From positions 338,960 through 402,959 of the forward strand of contig JAUYVI010000003.1 in NCBI GenBank assembly GCA_030715195.1: 64,000 nt of DNA, written 5' to 3'. Both the position numbers and the translations under genes were made by a program. Below are positions 43,221 through 51,823 of the stretch, piece by piece (position 1 is the stretch's first letter; every line of letters starts with the position of its first letter). This stretch comes from Dongia sedimenti. GTDB taxonomy: Bacteria; Pseudomonadota; Alphaproteobacteria; Dongiales; Dongiaceae. The notes below the pieces were generated by a model, which searched no databases, was not told where the DNA came from, and saw only the letters and a program-made list of their open reading frames with translations.

Positions 43221-46200
43221 TCTGCCGGCTTTCGGCCGCCTCGACGTCGGAGGTGTCCCGGAAGGCCGCGATGCCCAGCTGATTGCCGCACTCGCCGAGG
43301 CGCATCCGGGAGGGGTGCTGCATGTCGCCGTCGATGACGTGCGGCTGCAGCGCCTGGTCGATGCGCTGGAGTTCTTCGCGCCCCGGCAGCGGGTCGTGGC
43401 CTTTCCGGCCTGGGACTGCCTGCCCTATGACCGGGTCTCACCCCACCGCGACATCCTGGCGCGGCGGGTCGACGCACTGACCGATCTGGCTTACGCGCCG
43501 GCCGAGGCACCGAAGCCGATCGTGGTGACGACGGTATCCGCGATCCTGCAACGGGTGCCGGCACCGGGGACATTCGCCGCGGCAGCGCAGGAACTGAAGC
43601 GCGGCCAGACCTTGAGCCAGCAGCAGTTGATCGAGTACTTGCTCGGCAATGGCTACACGCGCTCCGGCACCGTGGGCGAGCCAGGCGAGTTCGCGGTCCG
43701 GGGCGGAATCGTCGATCTTTATGCGCCGGGTGCGGCCAACCCGCTGCGGGTCGATTTCTTCGGCGATGAGGTCGAGGACATTCGCCTGTTCGATGCGCTC
43801 AGCCAGCGCAGCCTGGAGAAGCTCGAGCGCTTCGTGCTCAAGCCCGTGAACGAGGTGACGCTCAATCCAGCGGCGATCGAGCGGTTCCGCACCAACTATC
43901 GCAACGAGTTCGGCAATGTCAGCGAGGATCCGCTCTACGAGGCGATCAGCGCCGGCCGGCAGTATCCCGGCATGGAACACTGGCTGCCGCTGTTCCTGCC
44001 TGACCTGGTGCCGCTGACGCGGTATCTGCCGGAGGCGGTGCTGACCCTCGACCATCAGTTCGAGGAGGCGAAGACCGCGCGCCTCGAGACGATCGCCGAT
44101 TTCTATCAGGCTCGCACCGACCTGCAGCGGGCCGAGCGGGAGAGCGGAGCGGCGCCGTACAAGCCGCTGCAGCCGGGCAAGCTCTATCTGAACGAGAACG
44201 GCTGGCACCAGATGCTGAAGAGCCGGCCGGTGCTGGCCTTCAACCACCACCGCCACCCGGAGAGCGCCGGCTGGGCCGATGCCGGCGGACGGGCCGGCCT
44301 GAGCTTTGCCGAGGCGCGCACCAATCCGGATATCAATCTCTACGACGCCGTCGCGCAGAAGCTCCGGCCGGAACTCGCATCCGGGCGGCGCGTGCTGCTG
44401 ACGGCGAGCAGCGCCGGCGCGATCGAGCGGCTCTCGGGCCTGCTCAAGGATCACGGCCTGCCGGCGCCGCGGCCGGTCGAGCACGCGGATGATCTGGCCG
44501 GACTGGAGAGCGGTGTCGTCGCCCGTTCGGTGCTGAACTTCCCGACCGGATTCTCGGCCGACGATCTGCTGGTGGTGACCGAGCAGGACATCCTCGGCGA
44601 CCGCATGACCCGGGCGATCAGCCGCAAGAAGAAGAGCGAGACCTTCCTCGCCGAGCTCTCGAACTTCCATGCCGGCGACTATGTCGTGCACAACGACCAC
44701 GGCATCGGGCGCTATGAGCGTCTGGAGACGCTCGATGTCGGCGGCGCGCCGCATGACTGCCTCCGGGTGGTCTACGAGGGCAATGACAAGCTGTTCGTGC
44801 CGGTCGAGAACATCGAGGTGCTTTCCCGCTACGGCGGCGAGGATGCGATCGTCGCGCTCGACAAGCTCGGCTCCGCCGCGTGGCAGAATCGCAAGGCGCG
44901 GGTCAAGCAGCGGATCCGGGATATCGCCCAACAGCTCATGAAGATCGCAGCGCAGCGCGCGATCCGCGAGACCGAGCCGATGCTGCGGCCGGAAGGCCTC
45001 TATGACGAGTTCTGCGCCCGCTTCCCCTATGCCGAGACCGAGGATCAGCTGCGCGCCATCGACGAGGTGCTGGGCGATCTCGGCTCGGGCAAGCCGATGG
45101 ATCGGCTGGTGTGCGGCGATGTCGGCTTCGGCAAGACCGAGGTCGCGTTACGCGCGGCCTTCACCGTGGCCATGGGCGGGCGGCAGGTCGCGGTCGTAAC
45201 GCCGACCACGTTGCTCTGCCGGCAGCATTTCCGGAATTTCAGCGAGCGGTTCAAGGGCTTCCCGGTCCAGGTGCGCCAGTTGTCACGCCTGGTCGGCACC
45301 AAGGAAGCGGCCGAGACCAAGGCGGCGCTGAAGGAGGGCAAGGTCGATATCGTGATCGGCACTCATGCAGTGCTGGCCAAGTCGGTCGAGTTCTCCGATC
45401 TCGGCCTGGTCATCGTCGACGAGGAACAGCATTTCGGCGTGACCCAGAAGGAGCGTCTGAAGGAGCTGCGCGGCGACATCCATGTGCTGACCCTGACCGC
45501 GACACCGATCCCGCGCACCCTGCAGCTGGCGCTGACCGGCATCCGCGAGATGAGCCTGATCACCACGCCGCCGGTCGACCGCCTCGCCATCCGAACCTTC
45601 GTGCTGCCCTACGATCCAGTGATCGTGCGCGAAGCAATCCTGCGCGAGCAGTTTCGCGGCGGCCAGATCTTCTATGTCTGCCCGCGGATCGAGGACCTCG
45701 ACATGCTGGCGGAGCGGATTCGCAGGCTGGTGCCGGAGATCAAGCTGGTGGTGGCCCACGGACGGATGTCGCCGACGCAGCTCGAAGCGGCGATGACGGC
45801 GTTCTACGACCGGCAGTACGACATCCTGCTCTCGACCAACATCATCGAATCCGGCCTCGACATTCCGAACGCCAACACGATGATCATGCACCGCGCCGAC
45901 ATGTTCGGCCTGGCGCAGCTCTACCAGCTGCGCGGCCGCATCGGCCGGGCGAAGCTGCGCGGCTATGCCTATCTGACGACGCCGCCGGGCAAGGCATTGA
46001 CCGCCGATGCCGAGCGGCGGCTGGAAGTCATGCAGACGCTCGATCAGTTGGGCGCGGGCTTCACCCTGGCCAGCCACGATCTCGACATCCGCGGCGCCGG
46101 CAACCTCTTGGGCGACGAGCAGTCGGGCCATGTGCGCGAGGTCGGCATCGAGCTCTATCAGCAATTGCTGGAAGAGGCGGTGCGCGAGGCACGCGGCGAT

Positions 46201-46668
46201 CGCCAGGCGGCGCAGCGCGACTGGCAGCCGCAGATCAACATCGGCACCTCGGTGCTGATCCCGGAGAATTACGTCACCGATCTCTCGGTGCGGCTGGGAC
46301 TTTATCGCCGCATCGCCGTGCTGGAGAGCGACGAGGAGGCGGAGGCCTTTGCGGCCGAGCTCATCGACCGCTTCGGCCCGCTCCCCGTCGAGGTCGAGAA
46401 CCTGCTCGGCATCGTCGCGATCAAGCGGCTCTGCCGGAAGGCCGGTGTCGAGAAGGTGGAGGCGGGGCCGAAAGGCGCCGTGCTGCAGTTCCGCCACAAC
46501 AAGTTCGCCCGGCCGGAGAAGCTGGTCGGCTTCATCACCAAGCATGCGCGGCTGTTCAGCATCCGTCCGGATCAGCGCCTGGTCTGCAAGCAGGACTGGC
46601 CGGAACCGAAGTCCCGTGTCTCAGGCGTCGAGAAGCTGATGAAAAATCTGGCCGCGCTGGCCGCCTAG
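43201..46668 (+). CDS. mfd: transcription-repair coupling factor Mfd
   Basis: The protein has 1155 residues: UvrB-like N-terminal domains (about 1-420), the RNA-polymerase-interacting domain (GDYVVHNDHGIGRY near 495), then translocase motifs Walker A GDVGFGKT (near 640), DEEQHFG and TATPIPRT, and a C-terminal TRCF domain. It displaces stalled RNA polymerase and recruits UvrA. The start codon is GTG at 43201, inside the end of sdhE. A palindromic repeat follows the stop at 46679. Confidence 0.96.
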   Translation: MKKLPFDLPAFGRLDVGGVPEGRDAQLIAALAEAHPGGVLHVAVDDVRLQRLVDALEFFAPRQRVVAFPAWDCLPYDRVSPHRDILARRVDALTDLAYAPAEAPKPIVVTTVSAILQRVPAPGTFAAAAQELKRGQTLSQQQLIEYLLGNGYTRSGTVGEPGEFAVRGGIVDLYAPGAANPLRVDFFGDEVEDIRLFDALSQRSLEKLERFVLKPVNEVTLNPAAIERFRTNYRNEFGNVSEDPLYEAISAGRQYPGMEHWLPLFLPDLVPLTRYLPEAVLTLDHQFEEAKTARLETIADFYQARTDLQRAERESGAAPYKPLQPGKLYLNENGWHQMLKSRPVLAFNHHRHPESAGWADAGGRAGLSFAEARTNPDINLYDAVAQKLRPELASGRRVLLTASSAGAIERLSGLLKDHGLPAPRPVEHADDLAGLESGVVARSVLNFPTGFSADDLLVVTEQDILGDRMTRAISRKKKSETFLAELSNFHAGDYVVHNDHGIGRYERLETLDVGGAPHDCLRVVYEGNDKLFVPVENIEVLSRYGGEDAIVALDKLGSAAWQNRKARVKQRIRDIAQQLMKIAAQRAIRETEPMLRPEGLYDEFCARFPYAETEDQLRAIDEVLGDLGSGKPMDRLVCGDVGFGKTEVALRAAFTVAMGGRQVAVVTPTTLLCRQHFRNFSERFKGFPVQVRQLSRLVGTKEAAETKAALKEGKVDIVIGTHAVLAKSVEFSDLGLVIVDEEQHFGVTQKERLKELRGDIHVLTLTATPIPRTLQLALTGIREMSLITTPPVDRLAIRTFVLPYDPVIVREAILREQFRGGQIFYVCPRIEDLDMLAERIRRLVPEIKLVVAHGRMSPTQLEAAMTAFYDRQYDILLSTNIIESGLDIPNANTMIMHRADMFGLAQLYQLRGRIGRAKLRGYAYLTTPPGKALTADAERRLEVMQTLDQLGAGFTLASHDLDIRGAGNLLGDEQSGHVREVGIELYQQLLEEAVREARGDRQAAQRDWQPQINIGTSVLIPENYVTDLSVRLGLYRRIAVLESDEEAEAFAAELIDRFGPLPVEVENLLGIVAIKRLCRKAGVEKVEAGPKGAVLQFRHNKFARPEKLVGFITKHARLFSIRPDQRLVCKQDWPEPKSRVSGVEKLMKNLAALAA

Positions 46669-46678
46669 TATACTCAGT

Positions 46679-46770
46679 CGTCATGCCCGGGCTTGGCCCG
46701 GGCATCCCTGATGTCCAGTTCTTCTAAGAGCGAATTCAGGGGTCCCCGGGACAAGCCCGGGGATGACGAT
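46679..46770. repeat. REP-like intergenic palindromic repeat, copy A
   Basis: Two units in opposite orientation (46679-46706 and 46741-46770) are each a hairpin: a GCCCGGG arm, a short loop containing CTT, and the matching CCCGGGC arm, bordered by GTCATG or ATGACG. The two units are complements of each other with about 34 nt between them. The same arrangement recurs at 58745-58820. It lies between mfd and the dsbA-like gene, in a convergent gap. Confidence 0.8.
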
Positions 46771-46775
46771 CGCAC

Positions 46776-47420
46776 CTAGACCCGCACCAGCGCGTCGTCT
46801 TCCCGCGCAAGATCGAACATGTGGTAGAGCGCCTCCGGCTCCTGCGCGCCAGACAAGCCGAAGCGGCCGTTGAAGACGAAGTAGGGGACGCCATTGATAC
46901 CCTGACGGCGTGCCAGAAAATCCTCCGCCAGAGTCGTCCCGATCGGGCTGTCCTCGGCAAGGGCGGATTCGATCTCCGGTCGTGGGAGACCCGCCGAAAG
47001 CCCGATTTCGAGCAGCACCTCGGCTGTGCCGGTGTCGCGGCCCTCGGTGAAATAGGCGGCGAACAGGCGGTCGAGCAGGGCGCTTTGCATGCCATGCTGG
47101 CCCGCCAGCGCCAGCAGGCGGTGCGAGCGCATCGTGTTCGGCGTGCGGGTGATGCGGTCGAAGCGGAAGCGGATGCCTTCTTCGGCGCCGACCCGGGTCA
47201 CCGTGTCATAGAGCCGGCCGGCCCGTTCGGCGCTGCCGAATTTCGCGGCGAGATATTGCTGCCGGTCCATGCCGCCGTTCGGCATCCCGGGATTGAGCTG
47301 GAACGCCCGCCAGCGCAGCGAGAGGCCGGGCATCGGCCGTGCCTTCAAGGCACGCTCCAACCGGCGCTTGCCGATGTAGCACCAGGGGCAGATCGTGTCG
47401 GAGAAGATTTCCAGATGCAT
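46776..47420 (-). CDS. DsbA-family oxidoreductase (FrnE-like)
   Basis: The protein has 214 residues. A thioredoxin-fold opening MHLEIFSDTICPWCYIG with C11-P-W-C14 is followed by a helical insertion, and NGVPYFVFN near residue 175 gives the cis-proline loop. There is no signal peptide, so it is a cytoplasmic FrnE/2-hydroxychromene-isomerase-like member rather than periplasmic DsbA. ATG at 47420 is where the thioredoxin strand begins. It probably has thiol-oxidoreductase activity, and the partner is unknown. Confidence 0.88.
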   Translation of the reverse strand: MHLEIFSDTICPWCYIGKRRLERALKARPMPGLSLRWRAFQLNPGMPNGGMDRQQYLAAKFGSAERAGRLYDTVTRVGAEEGIRFRFDRITRTPNTMRSHRLLALAGQHGMQSALLDRLFAAYFTEGRDTGTAEVLLEIGLSAGLPRPEIESALAEDSPIGTTLAEDFLARRQGINGVPYFVFNGRFGLSGAQEPEALYHMFDLAREDDALVRV

Positions 47421-47488
47421 GCAACGATTCTGCGCTCTGTCCCGAGAGCGCGCAAGATCGAAATCGGCCGGCGCCGAGACCGCCGGCG

Positions 47489-49663
47489 TCAAAGGGGTTT
47501 GGGATCGATGAAGCGACGGAGCACATTCCCGGTTATGCGGGCGACGTTGTTCTGATAGCCGTCATGGCTGAGCGAGGCGGCCCAGGTGATCGAGCCGGTC
47601 GAGAACACGCCGCCGCCCTTCGCCGTCTCGAAATAGACCAGCTCGGCCCGCACCCTCGGATTCTCGATCGCGTCAGTGCCCGGAAACCCGGCGAGCATCT
47701 CCTCCGGGGTCAGCAGATAGACATTGGAGTGTTCGACCGAGCGCGCGAGCACCAGCGCATGCGGCGGCGTGCCGAGCTCCGGATCGGCGGCGTCGAGCTC
47801 GTAGCCGGCGGCACCGCCGAGCACGCCGAAATCGCCGATCCGCTCCTCGGGCCCGATCCCTTCGAAGATGAATTTCGCCCGCGGCTCGAAGCTGCCTTCG
47901 GTTCGGACGAAGTGGGAGTTCTCATCGAAGCCCTCGGCGACGAAACCGACGCCGACCAGCGCCTGCGGCGCGCGGCCGTTCGAGCGCCAGAGGCCGCCCC
48001 ACTCGCCGGAGAAGCTGTGGAAACGCTCGCCGGCCGGCAGCTCGAAGCAGCGCGTGCCGGCCTCGCCGCGACGCACTTCGATCACGCCGGGCAAATCGGC
48101 ATGGGTCGCGACCCGCCAGTAGAAGCCGTTGCCGCCGAGATACATCAGCCGGCCGCCGGCCTGCAGATAGGCGTCGAAGGCATCCAGCATCGCGGTCGAG
48201 TGGTACTCCGGATGGCTGCCGGTGACGATGCAGCGGTAGTCGCTGAGCAAAGCGAGGCCTTCCTCGTGAATGCGGTCGTCCGTGATGACGTCGAATGCCT
48301 GGTCGGTCTCGGTCAGCCAATCGACCACATGGAGGTCGGCGTTGAAGTTCCAGAGCGCGCGCTTCGGTCGCGTGTTGAGGATCGGCCGATGCCAGGAACT
48401 GTAGACTCCGCCGCTGCCGTCGCGGTGACGGTCATACAGGGATATGCCGAAGTCGCGGCGTTCCTTCAAGAACTGCTCGGTCGGGCCAAGTTCCAGCAGC
48501 GCGCCGTAGCAGACCTCCGAAAGCGAGTCCTCGTAGCCGTGATGGCTGTTCGCATACGCGAGGAAGGTGAAGGTCGAGGCAAGGAAGGCGACCGGCGCCT
48601 TCTTCGCGGTCTTGGCCGGCAGCACGAAGAACGGCAGGTAATCTTCTCCGCCGCCGGCGCAGCTCACGCGCGCGGCATAGACCCCGCTGGGGAGATTGGG
48701 CGGAATGGTCCAGCTGAAATCGGTCTCCCATTGCATGTCGTGGAGATCGTCGCTGTGGAAATGGATGGCGCCGTAGAGATCGGGACGCTCCGACCAGCGC
48801 AGCGTCTGGCCTTTCCAATTGGCTCCGGTGACGGCCCGGGTCGGCAGGTTCACCAAGCGGCCATGGCGGCCGTGGCGGCTGATATCCGTAATCGTCTGCG
48901 TGTCGATGCCGATCGAGAAGTCCCAGTGTCCGACCTCAAGTTCCCCGGGTGGGAGGATGACCGGCGCTTCGATCCTGCCGTCGAAATGCCGGGTCGTCAA
49001 AAGCCGCGGGCCATCGATCGCGGCAAGCTCCGCGGCGATCGTCACCGGAATGCCGTGAAAGGGGGGCGGCGGGAAGGTGAGATCGGCGATCACCTTCAGC
49101 TCCACATCCTCTCCGGGAAGCGGGCTGACCAGCCGGTGCACCAGCGTGATCCGTTGCTGCACCGACGGATCGGCCACCAGCAAGAGCTGGGACCATCGCC
49201 GCTCCGGCAGAGCGCGGTCGAGGGTGACGGCGACATGCCGCTCGCCGTCGGTGAGCTCGAAGCGCGGCCGCCCGGTCTCGTCGAGCAGCAGGGTCCAGCC
49301 GGGCCGGCCTTGTGTCGGCGTCCGGCAGGCCATCACCGCCTGCTCGGCGCGCTTGGCGAGCCAGGTCGGCTGCACGAAGACCGTGACCGCGAACCGCGCA
49401 CCCGCAGCCATCTCGACGCCGGCGTCGATAATGCCGAACGAGCCGGCATTGATCCGTTGCTTGCGGCCGGGATACCGGCCGTTCACCGAAGCCGCGACCG
49501 GTTCGGCCTTGAATCCCGGACCGTGCGGGCTGTCGTCGCCGCAGATCAGCCGCTGGATCTCCGCCTCGAACTCGGTCGCGCCGGCTTCGCAACTGACCTT
49601 GAAGGCGAGACTCTCGCCGGGACGGACGGAGGGCCGATCGGTGTATCCGACAATTTTCAGCAC
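47489..49663 (-). CDS. N,N-dimethylformamidase-type amidohydrolase, large (beta) subunit
   Basis: The protein has 724 residues. The beta-rich N-terminal half includes a lectin-like domain (about 90-300) and the C-terminal half has a glutamine-amidotransferase-like fold. The segment GSHPEYHS (near residue 475) gives H-x-E spacing, the same as the histidine and glutamate that hold the single iron in characterised dimethylformamidase as I recall it. A tyrosine upstream (in GGVYSSW) could be the third ligand. The start is GTG at 49663, 4 nt after the small subunit. The natural substrate could be another small amide. Confidence 0.82.
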   Translation of the reverse strand: MLKIVGYTDRPSVRPGESLAFKVSCEAGATEFEAEIQRLICGDDSPHGPGFKAEPVAASVNGRYPGRKQRINAGSFGIIDAGVEMAAGARFAVTVFVQPTWLAKRAEQAVMACRTPTQGRPGWTLLLDETGRPRFELTDGERHVAVTLDRALPERRWSQLLLVADPSVQQRITLVHRLVSPLPGEDVELKVIADLTFPPPPFHGIPVTIAAELAAIDGPRLLTTRHFDGRIEAPVILPPGELEVGHWDFSIGIDTQTITDISRHGRHGRLVNLPTRAVTGANWKGQTLRWSERPDLYGAIHFHSDDLHDMQWETDFSWTIPPNLPSGVYAARVSCAGGGEDYLPFFVLPAKTAKKAPVAFLASTFTFLAYANSHHGYEDSLSEVCYGALLELGPTEQFLKERRDFGISLYDRHRDGSGGVYSSWHRPILNTRPKRALWNFNADLHVVDWLTETDQAFDVITDDRIHEEGLALLSDYRCIVTGSHPEYHSTAMLDAFDAYLQAGGRLMYLGGNGFYWRVATHADLPGVIEVRRGEAGTRCFELPAGERFHSFSGEWGGLWRSNGRAPQALVGVGFVAEGFDENSHFVRTEGSFEPRAKFIFEGIGPEERIGDFGVLGGAAGYELDAADPELGTPPHALVLARSVEHSNVYLLTPEEMLAGFPGTDAIENPRVRAELVYFETAKGGGVFSTGSITWAASLSHDGYQNNVARITGNVLRRFIDPKPL

Positions 49664-49667
49664 GGGT

Positions 49668-49970
49668 TCAATCCAACGCCAGGTCTTGGCCGGTCAAGCG
49701 CTTCCAACGCATCTTGAAGACGATCCATTCGGCTTCGCGCAGACTTTGGAACACGTGGCCCGTCGGGGTGATCGGATCGGCCGGCGTCGCGCCGAACCGG
49801 CCGAGGCGATAGGGACCGAAGCGCCCATCGCGCAGCAGGACATAGTGGCCGTCAAAGGGTTCGGTGCGCATGCGGTTGAGGACGCGTTGCAGCTCGGCGC
49901 TGTGGCGGCCATAGGGTTTCCGGCGAAACTCCTCGGCCAGGTCCAGGCGTGTCGGATCGATCTCGTACAT
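49668..49970 (-). CDS. N,N-dimethylformamidase-type small (alpha) subunit
   Basis: The protein has 100 residues: a basic, soluble and mostly helical N-terminal part, then FGPYRLGRFGATPAD and a C-terminal FKMRWKRLTG. It lies immediately upstream of the large subunit with a 4-nt gap, the dmfA1-dmfA2 order known for dimethylformamidase. The protein is somewhat shorter than the usual small subunit. ATG at 49970 follows a GGGGG sequence. The pairing with the large subunit is the strongest argument for the call. Confidence 0.7.
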   Translation of the reverse strand: MYEIDPTRLDLAEEFRRKPYGRHSAELQRVLNRMRTEPFDGHYVLLRDGRFGPYRLGRFGATPADPITPTGHVFQSLREAEWIVFKMRWKRLTGQDLALD

Positions 49971-50006
49971 GAAGCCCCCAGGCAATCCCCGGGCACGACG
50001 TTAGCA

Positions 50007-50036
50007 AAGAAAAACCCCGCCGGTAAGCCGGCGGGG
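50007..50036 (-). terminator. rho-independent terminator downstream of the BON lipoprotein gene
   Basis: A perfect 9-bp GC stem (50015-50023 with 50028-50036) with a 4-nt loop is followed on the minus strand by TTTTTCTTT. It lies 25 nt after the BON gene stop at 50062 and before the dimethylformamidase genes. Confidence 0.85.
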
Positions 50037-50061
50037 CTGTTCCAGAAAGTGCGAGGCGCGC

Positions 50062-50385
50062 TTACGGCTGGATGACGATGTCGTTCTGCACGCTTTCCAC
50101 GCCTTCGACGCCTCGGGCGACGCTTTCGGCCTGCGCCTTATGCGCCGCGGAGTCGACGAAGCCGCTGAGTTGCACCACGCGCTTCGAGGTCTCCACATGG
50201 ATCTGGTTGGCCGGCGTCAATCCAACGTCGGAAGCCAGCTGCGTCTTCACCTTGGTGGTGATGGTGGCGTCGTCCACATACTCGCTGCCGCTCTCGCGCC
50301 CCGAAGTCACCGAACATGCCGACAGGGCGCCCGCCAGCAAAGCTGCGCTCGCGATACGCCAGAAGTGGTTCCGATTCCGCAACAC
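50062..50385 (-). CDS. BON-domain lipoprotein
   Basis: The protein has 107 residues. The signal peptide ends in the lipobox L-S-A-C (Cys24). A single BON domain follows (about 36-105, with KVKTQLASDVGL and VVQLSGFVDSAAHKAQA), of the OsmY type, which binds phospholipid surfaces. The start is GTG at 50385, with AGGAGG 6 nt upstream. A GGAAC-N16-TGTT sequence about 45 nt further upstream suggests control by the EcfG general stress sigma factor, which suits an OsmY-like envelope stress protein. Confidence 0.85.
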   Translation of the reverse strand: MLRNRNHFWRIASAALLAGALSACSVTSGRESGSEYVDDATITTKVKTQLASDVGLTPANQIHVETSKRVVQLSGFVDSAAHKAQAESVARGVEGVESVQNDIVIQP

Positions 50386-50430
50386 GTTGTCCTCCTGCAA
50401 AGCCCGAATCCGTCTCGACCTTGGGGAGGA

Positions 50431-50455
50431 AACATTTCGCGCTGGGCAAGGTTCC
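50431..50455 (-). promoter_or_regulatory. candidate EcfG (general stress response) promoter of the BON gene
   Basis: Read on the minus strand: GGAAC (complement of 50451-50455), 16 nt, then TGTTT with GTT at 50431-50433. The alphaproteobacterial EcfG consensus is GGAAC-N16/17-CGTT. Distance to the GTG start at 50385 is about 46 nt. One of the four -10 bases differs. Confidence 0.5.
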
Positions 50456-50552
50456 GAGCGCCGACCGGTTGTCGCGCGCTTGAATTGGCGGAACCAACCC
50501 GGCGGGACATGCATTTGCACCCGTCGCTCGTCCAGGTCTCGGAGATTCCCGC

Positions 50553-50849
50553 ATGTCTCTTCGGTTCGTGCGCGATACCGTCTACCTACCGGACCACCAC
50601 GCCGTGAAGACCACGGCACTCGACGGAAACAACGTCGTGCCCTGCGTCACGACGCGATCCGCCCTGATGCTCCTCGGCTGCGGCCATCGCGACGATCCCG
50701 GGCGCATGGTCGAGAAGTTCGAGCATCACCGGCCGATGATCGAAAGCGCGGCGGCATTCAAGCATCGGAATGGCCAGCACTGGCAGTCCGGCGCCGTCAT
50801 CATCGATGAAGGGGATCTCTGCGCCTTGTTCGGTTTCAGCGGGGTGTGA
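50553..50849 (+). CDS. small DUF1488-like protein
   Basis: The protein has 98 residues and no signal or membrane helix. The pattern of an N-terminal strand (LRFVRDTVYL), a hydrophobic V-x-C-V-T-T-R-S-A-L strand-helix, a central helix with F-E-H-H-R-P-M-I-E-S-A-A and a final strand resembles DUF1488 proteins, which are small and of unknown function. The family assignment is weak. The gene is divergent from the BON lipoprotein across 167 nt. Confidence 0.55.
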   Translation: MSLRFVRDTVYLPDHHAVKTTALDGNNVVPCVTTRSALMLLGCGHRDDPGRMVEKFEHHRPMIESAAAFKHRNGQHWQSGAVIIDEGDLCALFGFSGV

Positions 50850-50981
50850 AACTTGTCGTTTGCTTCGCGCGGAACAAAGCCGAAACATTTTTATTCTTGG
50901 TAGGAGAACGGACTCATCCCGTATAACGCCGCGCACCGGACGATTTCGATTCGGCAGATCTGATTTCGACAAGGGCGGGAC

Positions 50982-51290
50982 ATGGCCGGCGAGAGCGACG
51001 ACTACGTTTACGACGAAGCGACCGGCGAATGGCGCCCGGCCTCGGAAATGGCCGCTGCCGCGGCTGCCGATCAGACCGTGGTGTGCGATTCCGCGGGAAA
51101 TGCCCTCGCGGACGGCGATTCGGTCACGCTCATCAAGGATCTGAAGGTCAAAGGCGCCAATCAGACCCTGAAGCAGGGCACGGTCATCAAATCGATCCGC
51201 CTCACGAGCAACCCCGAAGAGATCGACTGTCGGCACGACAGCATCAAGGGCCTGGTCTTGCGAACCGAGTTCGTCCGCAAGCGCAAGTAG
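50982..51290 (+). CDS. PhnA/YjdM-like protein without zinc ribbon
   Basis: The protein has 102 residues. The second half (DSAGNALADGDSVTLIKDLKVKG, then the LKQGTVIKSIRL and GLVLRTEFVRK segments) matches the PhnA/YjdM C-terminal domain. Full-length family members carry an N-terminal four-cysteine zinc ribbon, and here the first 35 residues have no cysteine and are acidic. The name comes from an old link to phosphonate genes, but no phosphonate genes are near and the function is unknown. Confidence 0.8.
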   Translation: MAGESDDYVYDEATGEWRPASEMAAAAAADQTVVCDSAGNALADGDSVTLIKDLKVKGANQTLKQGTVIKSIRLTSNPEEIDCRHDSIKGLVLRTEFVRKRK

Positions 51291-51308
51291 GCGCGCGGCA
51301 GGTCGGTT

Positions 51309-51449
51309 CTACTCGAAGAGCATTCGCGGCATCCACTGATCCGGCGCGTGGTACTGGTTCAGAATGCGGTTGTTCTCGTCATGCGACGGCATGGGGGCGA
51401 CGCAGCCGGTTAGGGCCAGCAGCAGCACCGCGACAGCAATCTTGATCAT
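51309..51449 (-). CDS. very small lipoprotein
   Basis: The protein has 46 residues. MIKIAVAVLLLALTGC is a compact lipoprotein signal with Cys16 as the lipidated residue, leaving a 31-residue polar tail. GGAGGAAC sits just before the ATG at 51449, a strong ribosome binding site. It lies between the PhnA-like gene (convergent, 18 nt) and the serine tRNA. Function is unknown, and it could be an entericidin-like or structural peptide. Confidence 0.65.
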   Translation of the reverse strand: MIKIAVAVLLLALTGCVAPMPSHDENNRILNQYHAPDQWMPRMLFE

Positions 51450-51547
51450 TGTTCCTCCGACCGGGCCCGATGGGGCTGATTCAACGCACAGGACCGGGCG
51501 TCGTGCCAAGGGGGAAAGCTCCGGCCGAACTCCAAGGAGAGCAGCCT

Positions 51548-51637
51548 TGGCGGATGGGGTGAGATTCGAACTCACGGTGAGCTTGCACCCACGCCGGTTT
51601 TCAAGACCGGTGCCTTAAACCACTCGGCCACCCATCC
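51548..51637 (-). tRNA. tRNA-Ser (UGA anticodon)
   Basis: The gene is 90 nt on the minus strand with the long variable arm of class II serine tRNAs. The acceptor stem GGATGGG pairs with CCCATCC. The anticodon TGA is the complement of 51601-51603 and sits in a CTTGAAA loop. The T-arm contains GTTCGAATC. The discriminator G and an encoded CCA are at the 3' end (51548-51551). Confidence 0.96.
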
Positions 51638-51736
51638 TCGCCGGGCATTTCCTATCGGAGTGCGGCGGCTGCGCCAACCGCCATTTGGCCCGCCCGGCAC
51701 AAGCGAACTCACGACAACTTGAATCTAATCGAATCA

Positions 51737-51756
51737 AAGAGATTCTTGCATCTCTT
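51737..51756. promoter_or_regulatory. inverted repeat in the leader of the glycine-zipper lipoprotein gene
   Basis: AAGAGAT (51737-51743) and ATCTCTT (51750-51756) are perfect inverted arms with a 6-nt spacer. They lie in the AT-rich gap 67 nt before the ATG. It could be an operator or a leader hairpin. It may be chance. Confidence 0.25.
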
Positions 51757-51823
51757 GAGTCCCGGCCTTTATGTTTCGCGCAAAGTTTTTGTGCATCCGA
51801 GTCGACCGTTAACGGAGTTAAAC

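Noticed and set aside
50871-50895. Second EcfG-like sequence (GGAACAAAG) upstream of the PhnA-like gene
   Set aside because: The expected CGTT at the right distance is absent (TATT instead), so it was not called a promoter.
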